NCBI GenBank assembly: GCA_028695945.1
Contig: JAQVIB010000122.1
Span: 1 to 6,356 of the forward strand
Source: Lachnospiraceae bacterium
GTDB taxonomy: Bacteria; Bacillota; Clostridia; Lachnospirales; Anaerotignaceae
Reading direction: 5' to 3'
DNA length: 6,356 bases
In this document: positions 1 through 6,140 of the stretch, one piece after another
Layout: each line of letters starts with the position of its first letter
How positions within the stretch are numbered: position 1 is the first letter of the stretch
The notes under the pieces: model-generated
Told to the model about the DNA's origin: nothing
What the model saw: only the letters and a program-made list of their open reading frames with translations
Database searches by the model: none
Position numbers and translations under genes: made by a program

Positions 1-1
1 A

Positions 2-955
2 TGGCTAATGCCTCCTTTTAATGCAGATGGATGGAGAATTGACGTTGCGGCAGACTTAGGTCAAAGTCCAGAATTTAACCATAAATTCTGGAGAGAATTT
101 CGTAAAGCAGTTAAAAGTGCAAAACCTGAAGCAATTATTCTTGCGGAGCATTATGGTGATGCTGCCAACTGGTTAAAAGGTGACGAATGGGACACAATTA
201 TGAATTATGATGCCTTCATGGAGCCGGTTTCATATTTCCTTACGGGAATGGAAAAGCATAGTGACAGGTTTAGAAGTGATTTGCTTAACAATGCTTATAA
301 TTTTGCAAACGCAATGGTACAAAATATGGCAAGGCTGCCAGTGCAAACACTGCTTACGGCAATGAATCAGCTTTCTAACCACGACCATTCAAGGTTTTTG
401 ACCCGAACCAACGGTCGTTGTGGAAGGGTAGCACAATTAGGAAGTAAGAGTGCGGAAGAAAATATAAATATGCATGTAATGCGTCTTGGTGTGCTTATTC
501 AAATGACCTGGATTGGATCGCCAACAATTTACTATGGTGATGAGGCAGGTTTGTGCGGTTATACCGACCCAGACAACAGGCGAACTTATCCATGGGGTCG
601 GGAAGATATAAATTTAATTGAGTATCATGCAGCCCTTATTCGTATACGAAAAAATAATCCTGTTTTAAGTTTTGGTTCTACGCTGTTTTTAAACGAGGAT
701 TATGGAATTATTACCTATGGAAGGTTTAACCAAAAAGAAAAAATGGTTATTGCCATTAATAACACCGACCAAGAGCATACAATAGAAATACCTGTTTGGA
801 GAATAGGCGTAGAAGATGAGGAAAGTGTTTACAAACTGTATCAGACTAATCTGTGTGGTTTTGGATATTCAGGAGAAAAATTTGTAGTTAAAAACGGGGT
901 TGTAAAAATTACCCTTACTGGCAGAAATGGTGTGGTACTTTCAAATGGACATTAA
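2..955 (+). CDS. GH13 alpha-amylase-family glycoside hydrolase, 3' part (5' end outside window)
   Basis: This is the C-terminal part of a family 13 glycoside hydrolase, which cleaves alpha-glucosidic bonds in starch-, maltodextrin- or pullulan-type glucans with retention of configuration. The frame is open from the first bases (Trp-Leu precede the Met at base 8), and that Met sits inside a conserved motif, so it is not the start. Counting from it, region II DGWRIDVA carries the nucleophile Asp12, region III ILAEHYG the acid/base Glu47, and region IV NHDHSRF the transition-state Asp126. The conserved block IYYGDEAGLCGYTDPDNR follows near residue 180, and the last ~80 residues fit the C-terminal beta-sandwich. 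All three catalytic carboxylates are present, so nothing in the visible part suggests inactivation. The N-terminal half, including any signal peptide or carbohydrate-binding domain, is missing, so location and subfamily (neopullulanase-like, maltogenic amylase or glucosidase) cannot be settled. Its end overlaps the next gene. Confidence 0.93.
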   Translation, partial: WLMPPFNADGWRIDVAADLGQSPEFNHKFWREFRKAVKSAKPEAIILAEHYGDAANWLKGDEWDTIMNYDAFMEPVSYFLTGMEKHSDRFRSDLLNNAYNFANAMVQNMARLPVQTLLTAMNQLSNHDHSRFLTRTNGRCGRVAQLGSKSAEENINMHVMRLGVLIQMTWIGSPTIYYGDEAGLCGYTDPDNRRTYPWGREDINLIEYHAALIRIRKNNPVLSFGSTLFLNEDYGIITYGRFNQKEKMVIAINNTDQEHTIEIPVWRIGVEDEESVYKLYQTNLCGFGYSGEKFVVKNGVVKITLTGRNGVVLSNGH

Positions 956-1619
956 AATATTATTTGAAGATGAACACGTCGTGGTGGCTTATAAACCCCA
1001 TGGCGTACCATCTCAAGCAGACAAAACAGGAGATATGGATATAGTTACATACCTTACAAAGGAATGCAGTACAAAATATATAGGTGTAATTAACCGTTTA
1101 GATAGACCTGTTGGCGGTATTATGGTTTTTGCGAAAAATCCTCAGTCGGCGGCAATACTTTCTTTACAGTTGCAAAAAAATGAGATTAGTAAACAATACA
1201 CCGCAGTAATATGTGGTGAACCTGCTGAAAAAAACGGTGAACTTGTGGACTATTTGCTTAAAAATCAAAAGCAAAATATAAGCAAGGTAGTTAATAAGGG
1301 AACCAAGGAATCCAAAGAAGCAAGGCTAAAATACAGTGTTTTGAATACTGTGGAGGACGAGGGATGGGGCAAGCTTTCACTGGTGACGGTAGACTTAATT
1401 ACAGGCAGGCATCACCAAATAAGGGTGCAGTTTTCTTCACGCAATTTGCCACTTTGGGGCGATAGTAAATACAATGAAGCTTTCAAAAAGAGCAGAGAGT
1501 TTACAGAGATTGCACTTTGCAGTACCAGCCTTGGCTTTAAACATCCAAAAACCAACAAACCAATGGAATTTGTTGTGAAGGCGGAGGGTAAGGCATTTAA
1601 GCTTTTTGAAGATAAGTAA
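945..1619 (+). CDS. RluA-family RNA pseudouridine synthase (no S4 domain)
   Basis: This 224-residue protein belongs to the RluA family, which isomerises specific uridines of rRNA or tRNA to pseudouridine in the cytoplasm. It opens with the family-typical MDIKILFEDEHVVV and a KPHGVPSQ segment (17-24). The catalytic motif is NRLDRPVGG (50-58) with Asp53 as the predicted catalytic aspartate, and the second conserved motif is GRHHQIRV (154-161). No N-terminal S4 RNA-binding domain is present, so it resembles the short members of the family. The motif reads N-RLD-RPVGG rather than the textbook H-RLD-xxTSG. I chose the ATG at 945 because family alignments begin there; an in-frame ATG at 927 would add six residues with no better ribosome binding site. 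No clear Shine-Dalgarno precedes 945, and the 11-bp overlap with the hydrolase gene suggests translational coupling. The target uridine cannot be named from sequence. Confidence 0.93.
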   Translation: MDIKILFEDEHVVVAYKPHGVPSQADKTGDMDIVTYLTKECSTKYIGVINRLDRPVGGIMVFAKNPQSAAILSLQLQKNEISKQYTAVICGEPAEKNGELVDYLLKNQKQNISKVVNKGTKESKEARLKYSVLNTVEDEGWGKLSLVTVDLITGRHHQIRVQFSSRNLPLWGDSKYNEAFKKSREFTEIALCSTSLGFKHPKTNKPMEFVVKAEGKAFKLFEDK

Positions 1620-1630
1620 TAAGTAAAAAA

Positions 1631-1692
1631 TAAAGTTCTGTAAGGCTAAAGACTGTGTAAAGCTAAGTGTTGCAGAACTTTAAAAATTTTTT
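1631..1692 (+). terminator. Possible Rho-independent terminator after the pseudouridine synthase gene
   Basis: A perfect 10-bp inverted repeat (taaagttctg at 1631-1640, cagaacttta at 1673-1682) begins 11 bases after the stop codon and is followed by a six-T run at 1687-1692. Position and T-run fit a terminator separating the hydrolase/synthase pair from the mcsA operon. Against it, the stem is AT-rich and the loop is 32 nt, longer than usual. The loop and stem edge contain an imperfect 12-nt direct repeat (tgtaaGgctaaA at 1639, tgtaaAgctaaG at 1656). Confidence 0.45.
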
Positions 1693-1712
1693 CAAAAAAT
1701 TTGAAAAAAGTA

Positions 1713-1740
1713 GTGACAAATAAAAAGAATGAGTTATAAT
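1713..1740 (+). promoter_or_regulatory. Sigma-A-type promoter P1 of the mcsA-mcsB-clpC operon
   Basis: A -35 box GTGACA (1713-1718, five of six to TTGACA) and a perfect -10 box TATAAT (1735-1740) are separated by 16 bp. Transcription would start near 1747, giving a leader of about 160 nt before mcsA. The upstream DNA (1682-1712) is made of A and T tracts that could act as an UP-like element. The first CIRCE-like dyad begins about 8 nt after the predicted start, where a bound repressor would block initiation or clearance. Confidence 0.75.
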
Positions 1741-1754
1741 AATGTTATAGGGCA

Positions 1755-1781
1755 TTAGCAGTCAGCAAGCTTGGTGGCTAA
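1755..1781 (+). promoter_or_regulatory. CIRCE-like operator, copy 1
   Basis: The arms TTAGCAGTC and GGTGGCTAA are separated by exactly 9 nt. The HrcA operator CIRCE is TTAGCACTC-N9-GAGTGCTAA, so the geometry is identical; the left arm matches at 8 of 9 positions and the right at 6 of 9. The outer TTAGC/GCTAA pairing is perfect. The spacer contains AAGCTT, which extends to the inner palindrome CAAGCTTG. It lies just downstream of the predicted start of P1, as CIRCE elements commonly do. The weaker right arm leaves room for another regulator or an RNA-level role. Confidence 0.5.
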
Positions 1782-1832
1782 CAGGTGGCTGAAAATGATA
1801 TTTAAAAATACTAACCACCAAAGTAAAACGCT

Positions 1833-1838
1833 TATTAT
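1833..1838 (+). promoter_or_regulatory. Possible degenerate second -10 box (P2)
   Basis: TATTAT (five of six to TATAAT) lies 13 nt before the second CIRCE-like dyad, almost the same placement as the P1 -10 box (14 nt before the first dyad). The best -35 at a 16-bp spacing is CTAACC (1811-1816), only three of six to consensus. It may be a weak or decayed promoter duplicated together with its operator. Confidence 0.3.
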
Positions 1839-1851
1839 TTTTTAAAGGTTA

Positions 1852-1878
1852 TTAGCAATCAACGAGCTGGTTGGCTAA
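1852..1878 (+). promoter_or_regulatory. CIRCE-like operator, copy 2
   Basis: The arms TTAGCAATC and GTTGGCTAA flank a 9-nt spacer, repeating copy 1 at 22 of 27 positions and 97 bp further on. Similarity continues weakly outside the core: 7 of 10 bases before it, and ACA directly after it in both. The left arm again matches CIRCE at 8 of 9 positions and the right at 6 of 9. In RNA, CAAC (1860-1863) and CAAC (1879-1882) could each pair with GTTG (1870-1873), giving two small mutually exclusive hairpins. It ends 16 nt before the mcsA Shine-Dalgarno AGGAGG (1895-1900). Confidence 0.5.
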
Positions 1879-1908
1879 CAACTGCATATATATTAGGAGG
1901 CGAGATTT

Positions 1909-2415
1909 ATGCTTTGTGAAAAATGTAAAAAAAATCAAGCAACAATACACATGACTCAGGTAATTAATGGTGATGTAAGAGAGATATATCTTTGCCCTGA
2001 ATGTGCTGGAACGGAGGAATATTCAAATAAATTTTCATTCCACAATATGTTCCAGGAACTGTTTAACTTAGCATCATCACCAACGGAAGTTTTTGGTGGT
2101 TATAATTCATCAGGACTTAAATGCCCATTATGCGGGCAAACTTATGAGGAATTTAAGAAGCTTGGAAAGCTAGGATGTGTTTCGTGCTATAGTACGTTTT
2201 CTAAAAATCTTGATCATACCTTAAAAAGTATTCACGGCAGTACTGAGCATAAAGGTAAAATTCCACAAAAAAGTGGTGGGAAAATGCTTGCAAAGAGAGA
2301 AAAAGAAAACCTTAAACGCCAGCTTGCGGTTGCTATAGAAAAAGAAGAATACGAGGAGGCCGCAAAAATAAGAGATAAAATAAGAAGCATGGAAAAGGAG
2401 GGCGGTGAACAATGA
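1909..2415 (+). CDS. mcsA: McsA, zinc-finger activator of protein-arginine kinase McsB
   Basis: McsA is the partner that activates the arginine kinase McsB and works with ClpC in protein quality control. This 168-residue copy is close to the usual length. It has four CxxC pairs: C3/C6 and C29/C32 form the N-terminal zinc site, and C72/C75 and C90/C93 the second, consistent with two four-cysteine zinc modules. A linker (about 98-128) leads to a C-terminal UVR motif (about 131-163, with EYEEAAKIRDKI), the short helical hairpin also found in UvrB and ClpC and used for protein contacts. The start is fixed by a strong AGGAGG (1895-1900) 8 nt before the ATG and by Cys3. It is the first gene of the operon here, where many Firmicutes have ctsR first. 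Its stop overlaps the mcsB start by 4 bp (ATGA). Confidence 0.94.
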   Translation: MLCEKCKKNQATIHMTQVINGDVREIYLCPECAGTEEYSNKFSFHNMFQELFNLASSPTEVFGGYNSSGLKCPLCGQTYEEFKKLGKLGCVSCYSTFSKNLDHTLKSIHGSTEHKGKIPQKSGGKMLAKREKENLKRQLAVAIEKEEYEEAAKIRDKIRSMEKEGGEQ

Positions 2416-3437
2416 AATGGTATCAAGACAAAAATGTTGATGATGGCATTGTTATTTCAAGCCGTGTAAGGTTGGCAAGAAACATAAAAAAGTACCCTTT
2501 TCCGCCCAAAATATCAACCCAACAAGCGGAAACAATGATTGAGGAGCTAAAAGGTGCGTTGCTTAACGAAAGAACTCCTCTTGGCAGTCAATTTAAGTAT
2601 ATAGAAGTTAATACGCTTTCAGCAAACGAAAAAAGAAGTATGATGGAAAGTCATATAATAAGCCCTGTTATGGTAGCAAAAACGGAGAAATGCGGTGTTC
2701 TTATAAAGGATGACGAAACTGTAAGTATTATGCTTAACGAGGAAGACCACGTAAGAATTCAAACTATTTTCCCAGGTGAAAATATTGATAAAGCATGGGA
2801 TTTGGCAGATAAAATTGACAATCTTATTGAGGAAAGTGTTGAGTATGCCTTTGATGAGGGCTGTGGATACATTACAAGCTGTCCAACAAACATAGGCACA
2901 GGAATTAGAGCGTCATTTATGATACATGTACCTGCCTTAGAAGGAGCAGGACAAATGCAAAACCTTGTTACTGCCCTCAGTAAATTTGGAATTACTGTAA
3001 GAGGAATTTATGGCGAAGGGACAGAGGCTGTTGGTTCAATATACCAAATTTCAAACCAAATTACCCTTGGTCAAAGTGAAGATGAAATAATTAAAAATTT
3101 AAAAAATGCAGTTAATTTTGTTAAGGAACAGGAAGTACGGTTCAGAGAAAATCTTATTCAAAATAGAAAAGTCGACATTGAGGACGAAATATACAGGGCA
3201 TATGGTATTATTTCAAATGCAAGAAAAATTTCGGCAAAAGAAGCTATGGTAATTCTATCTAAAATAAGAGAAGGTTTTGTTCTAGGGATTTTAGATGTTC
3301 CAAAATTAAATGAAACCATTTATAATGTAATGATAAACATTCAGCCAGGTAATGTGCAAAATAATTTTATAGCTGAAAACAATGTAAATAAAAGAGATGA
3401 GGTTCGTGCAAAATATTTAAGAGATGTGTTTAAGTAG
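2412..3437 (+). CDS. mcsB: McsB, protein-arginine kinase
   Basis: McsB uses ATP to phosphorylate arginine residues in cytoplasmic proteins; phosphoarginine then marks them for ClpC-ClpP. At 341 residues it is a little shorter than the ~355-365 typical of Bacillus-type McsB. The phosphagen-kinase signatures are all present: SSRVRLARN (16-24) near the N-terminus, NEEDHVRIQ (109-117) with the acidic catalytic cluster, SCPTNIGTGIRAS (156-168) with the active-site Cys157, and the GEGTEA loop near residue 202. Close to the C-terminus RDEVRA (328-333) matches the RDxxRA motif that forms the allosteric phosphoarginine pocket of McsB, which separates it from metazoan arginine and creatine kinases. Its ATG overlaps the mcsA stop (ATGA), with AAGGAGG (2395-2401) 10 nt upstream inside mcsA, so the two are probably translated together in matched amounts. 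Confidence 0.97.
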   Translation: MKWYQDKNVDDGIVISSRVRLARNIKKYPFPPKISTQQAETMIEELKGALLNERTPLGSQFKYIEVNTLSANEKRSMMESHIISPVMVAKTEKCGVLIKDDETVSIMLNEEDHVRIQTIFPGENIDKAWDLADKIDNLIEESVEYAFDEGCGYITSCPTNIGTGIRASFMIHVPALEGAGQMQNLVTALSKFGITVRGIYGEGTEAVGSIYQISNQITLGQSEDEIIKNLKNAVNFVKEQEVRFRENLIQNRKVDIEDEIYRAYGIISNARKISAKEAMVILSKIREGFVLGILDVPKLNETIYNVMINIQPGNVQNNFIAENNVNKRDEVRAKYLRDVFK

Positions 3438-3500
3438 AACCTTGAGGCGTTTTACAGTAATAAAGTTTTGGATTGAATGGTTTAAAGGAGGTATAGAGTT

Positions 3501-5936
3501 ATGGAAGGAAAATTTACGCAAAAAGCTCAGGAAGCTATACGTAAGGCACAGCATGGTGCTGTAGCTTTAGGGCATAACTATGTGGGCACAGAACATATAT
3601 TGCTTGGTCTTTCAGCAGTTGAAGATAGTGTTTCTGCAAAGGCGATAGAAAGCCAAGGCATAAACCAAACAGATATTACAGAAAAAATTGAAGAGCTTAT
3701 TGGTGTAAGCAGTGCTGGCGGTAGTTTACAAGGCTACACACCCAGGGTTAAACGTATTTTGGATGGTTCTGTTCAAGAGGCACTTACTATGGGAACAGGC
3801 TACGTTGGAACAGAGCATATACTTATTTCACTGCTTGGGGAAAGTGACTGTATAGCAGTTAAAATTTTACAATCCTTAGGTGTTAACCTTCAGCGTTTAT
3901 ACGAGGATATTATGAATATGCTGGGCGAAGGTGAAGATAGCCAAGGTTTATCCATGGGTGGAAGGCAATCTCAAGGTGACAGTTCAACACCAACCTTGGA
4001 TAAGTTCAGCAGAGATTTTACAAAAATGGCACAGGAAAGCAAGTTTGACCCTATTGTTGGTCGTGACAAGGAAATTGAACGTGTAATTCAAATTTTAAGC
4101 AGAAGAACAAAGAATAACCCTTGCCTTGTTGGCGACCCTGGTGTTGGAAAAACAGCAATAGTAGAAGGATTGGCACAAAAAATAGTTACGGGAGATATTC
4201 CTGAACCACTTAAAAATAAGAGAGTTGTATCTTTAGATTTATCTTCAATGGTGGCAGGTTCTAAGTACAGGGGTGAGTTCGAAGAGCGAATTAAAAGTGT
4301 TATGGACGAAGTAAAGAAGGACGGCAACGTTATTCTGTTTATTGATGAGCTGCACACAATTATTGGTGCAGGCGGTGCAGAGGGTGCAATTGACGCCTCT
4401 AATATTCTTAAACCATCTTTGGCAAGAGGGGAAATTCAGCTTATTGGTGCAACTACCCTTGAGGAATATAGAAAACATATTGAAAAAGATGCCGCTCTTG
4501 AAAGACGTTTTCAACCAGTTAAGGTTGAAGAACCAACAGAAGATGAAGCAATACAAATGCTTTACGGATTACGTGACAAATATGAGGCACACCACAATGT
4601 TAAAATTACAGATGAAGCAATTGTTGCAGCAGTTAAAATGAGTTCAAGATATATTACTGATAGATTTTTACCAGACAAGGCAATTGACCTTGTGGACGAG
4701 GCGGCATCAAAAATTAGGCTTCAAAGCTACACAGCACCTTCTGATGTAAAAGACCTTGAGGAAAGATTGTCTACATTAGAAAAAGAAAAGGAAGAGGCAA
4801 TTAAAACCGAGGATTTTGAAAAAGCTGCAACTGTGAAAAAAGAACAGGCAAAGTTGAAAGAAACTCTTGAAGAGGCAAAAAAAGAATGGGAAAATAAAAA
4901 TACTTCAACGCAGCATCAGGTTACTGAAAATGAAATTGCAGATGTAATTTCAAGCTGGACAGGAATTCCTGTAAAAAGCATTCAGCAGGAGGAAGGACAG
5001 CGGCTTATGCACATGGAGGAATTACTGCATAAGCGTGTAATTGGTCAGCACGAGGCAGTTGAAGCTATTGCCAAGGCAGTTCGTCGTGGCAGAGTTGGTC
5101 TTAAAGACCCAAAACGTCCTATTGGCTCATTCCTGTTCCTTGGCCCTACAGGTGTTGGTAAAACAGAGCTTAGCAAGGCGTTGGCAGAGGTCCTTTTTGG
5201 CGATGAAAACGCTATGATTAGAATTGATATGTCGGAATACATGGAGAAGCATAGTGTATCCAAAATGATTGGTTCACCTCCGGGATATGTTGGTTACGAC
5301 GAAGGCGGTCAGCTTAGCGAAATGGTAAGAAGGAAGCCTTATTCAGTAGTGCTTTTCGATGAAATTGAAAAAGCTTCACCAGATGTATTTAATGTACTTT
5401 TGCAGGTGCTTGATGATGGGCATATTACTGATGCACAAGGAAGAAAAATTGACTTTAAAAATACGGTTATTATAATGACATCAAATGCGGGTGCAAGAAA
5501 TATAATTGAACCTAAGAAGTTAGGCTTTACAACAGATAACTCCAGCGAAAAGAACCACAAGGATATGAAAAAAGATGTTATGGACGAGGTGAAGAAGTTA
5601 TTTAAGCCAGAGTTCCTTAACAGAATTGACGATATAATTGTATTCCATGCACTTACAGAGGAAGATGTAAAATCCATTGTTCAGCTTATGGCAAAGGAAA
5701 TTACTGCTAGAATTAAGGAAAACATGGATATAACCGTAGAGTTTGATGACAGTGCTGTAAGCTTCATTGCAAAAACAGGCTTTGACCCAGCATATGGAGC
5801 AAGACCGCTAAGAAGAGCATTGCAAAACAAAGTGGAAGATAAATTTGCTGAAAGTTATCTTGAGGATAAATTTAAAGCTGGTGATACTGTAGTTATAGGT
5901 GCAGTAGAGGAAGAAATAACTATAGCAAAGAAGTAA
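3501..5936 (+). CDS. clpC: ClpC, AAA+ unfoldase subunit of the ClpCP protease
   Basis: ClpC is a ring-forming ATPase that unfolds proteins and threads them into ClpP. The 811-residue length matches the family (about 810). Two Clp-N repeats cover about 1-145; both carry YVGTEH, placing Glu31 and Glu105 where Bacillus subtilis ClpC has its phosphoarginine-docking glutamates (E32, E106). The first ATPase domain has Walker A GDPGVGKT (211-218), Walker B ILFIDE ending at 282-283, and the arginine-finger segment LERRF. A coiled middle domain with a UVR motif (about 418-455) follows, as expected for ClpC rather than ClpB, which has a longer one. The second ATPase domain has Walker A GPTGVGKT (548-555), Walker B VVLFDE (616-621), FLNRID and sensor-2 GARPLRRA. 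LGF at 674-676 is the ClpP-binding tripeptide. AAAGGAGG (3484-3491) lies 9 nt before the ATG. The 63-bp gap after mcsB shows no terminator, so it belongs to the same operon. Confidence 0.98.
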   Translation: MEGKFTQKAQEAIRKAQHGAVALGHNYVGTEHILLGLSAVEDSVSAKAIESQGINQTDITEKIEELIGVSSAGGSLQGYTPRVKRILDGSVQEALTMGTGYVGTEHILISLLGESDCIAVKILQSLGVNLQRLYEDIMNMLGEGEDSQGLSMGGRQSQGDSSTPTLDKFSRDFTKMAQESKFDPIVGRDKEIERVIQILSRRTKNNPCLVGDPGVGKTAIVEGLAQKIVTGDIPEPLKNKRVVSLDLSSMVAGSKYRGEFEERIKSVMDEVKKDGNVILFIDELHTIIGAGGAEGAIDASNILKPSLARGEIQLIGATTLEEYRKHIEKDAALERRFQPVKVEEPTEDEAIQMLYGLRDKYEAHHNVKITDEAIVAAVKMSSRYITDRFLPDKAIDLVDEAASKIRLQSYTAPSDVKDLEERLSTLEKEKEEAIKTEDFEKAATVKKEQAKLKETLEEAKKEWENKNTSTQHQVTENEIADVISSWTGIPVKSIQQEEGQRLMHMEELLHKRVIGQHEAVEAIAKAVRRGRVGLKDPKRPIGSFLFLGPTGVGKTELSKALAEVLFGDENAMIRIDMSEYMEKHSVSKMIGSPPGYVGYDEGGQLSEMVRRKPYSVVLFDEIEKASPDVFNVLLQVLDDGHITDAQGRKIDFKNTVIIMTSNAGARNIIEPKKLGFTTDNSSEKNHKDMKKDVMDEVKKLFKPEFLNRIDDIIVFHALTEEDVKSIVQLMAKEITARIKENMDITVEFDDSAVSFIAKTGFDPAYGARPLRRALQNKVEDKFAESYLEDKFKAGDTVVIGAVEEEITIAKK

Positions 5937-5940
5937 TTTA

Positions 5941-5972
5941 AAAAGAGCTTCGGATATTTTCGAAGCTCTTTT
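5941..5972 (+). terminator. Rho-independent terminator of the mcsA-mcsB-clpC operon
   Basis: A perfect 12-bp inverted repeat (aaaagagcttcg at 5941-5952, cgaagctctttt at 5961-5972) with an 8-nt loop starts 4 bases after the clpC stop codon. The 3' arm ends in TTTT and the sequence continues T-rich. The A-tract on the 5' side would let it work on the opposite strand too. Confidence 0.88.
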
Positions 5973-6058
5973 ATAAATTTTTCAAGCTGTAAAAGATAGG
6001 TATTTAGTTCCTTGTTTTTACATAAAAAACCTGAATTCTTTAAAATTTTTATTTAATA

Positions 6059-6087
6059 TATACAAACTTTAATTCTGTTGGTATAAT
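6059..6087 (+). promoter_or_regulatory. Extended -10 sigma-A promoter for the last gene
   Basis: A perfect TATAAT (6082-6087) is preceded by TG one base upstream (6079-6080), making an extended -10 (TGGTATAAT). A -35-like TATACA (6059-6064, four of six) sits at a 17-bp spacing. The region before it (about 6036-6060) is almost pure A/T. The predicted start near 6094 gives a leader of about 47 nt. Together with the terminator at 5941-5972, this indicates that the last gene is transcribed apart from clpC. Confidence 0.72.
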
Positions 6088-6140
6088 ACAATAATAGATA
6101 AGGTTAATGCTTTAAACTATATATTAGGGAGGCACTTAAA

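Noticed and set aside
8..955. ATG at base 8 as the true start of the hydrolase
   Set aside because: It lies directly before catalytic region II, and the frame is open upstream to the window edge, so the gene must begin outside the window.
927..1619. Upstream ATG at 927 as the pseudouridine synthase start
   Set aside because: It would add MVWYFQ before the family-typical MDIKIL and has no better ribosome binding site, so 945 is preferred.
1685..1709. AT-only near-palindromes (aaatttttt-c-aaaaaattt and ttttttcaaa-aaa-tttgaaaaaa) as a second terminator or a CtsR site
   Set aside because: The stems are almost entirely A/T with no GC core, and no direct heptad repeat of the GTCAAA type is present. 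They more likely reflect A/T tracts upstream of the promoter.
1747..1908. T-box riboswitch or other known riboswitch in the mcsA leader
   Set aside because: No T-box core sequence or other known riboswitch consensus could be recognised, and the downstream genes are not tRNA-charging or amino-acid genes.
2221..2426. Two minus-strand frames of 63-64 codons opposite the end of mcsA
   Set aside because: Their Phe/Ser-rich translations are what the antisense of a Lys/Glu-rich UVR region gives; there is no promoter or ribosome binding site.
4088..5677. Open frames of 72-112 codons on the minus strand and an offset plus-strand frame (4342-4641) within clpC
   Set aside because: They lie entirely inside the strongly conserved clpC frame, lack credible ribosome binding sites and show no family features.
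6014..6030. Hairpin gttttt-acata-aaaaac as a small RNA or second terminator
   Set aside because: The stem is six pairs and nearly all A-T, with no T-run after it; it is not distinguishable from AT-rich background.
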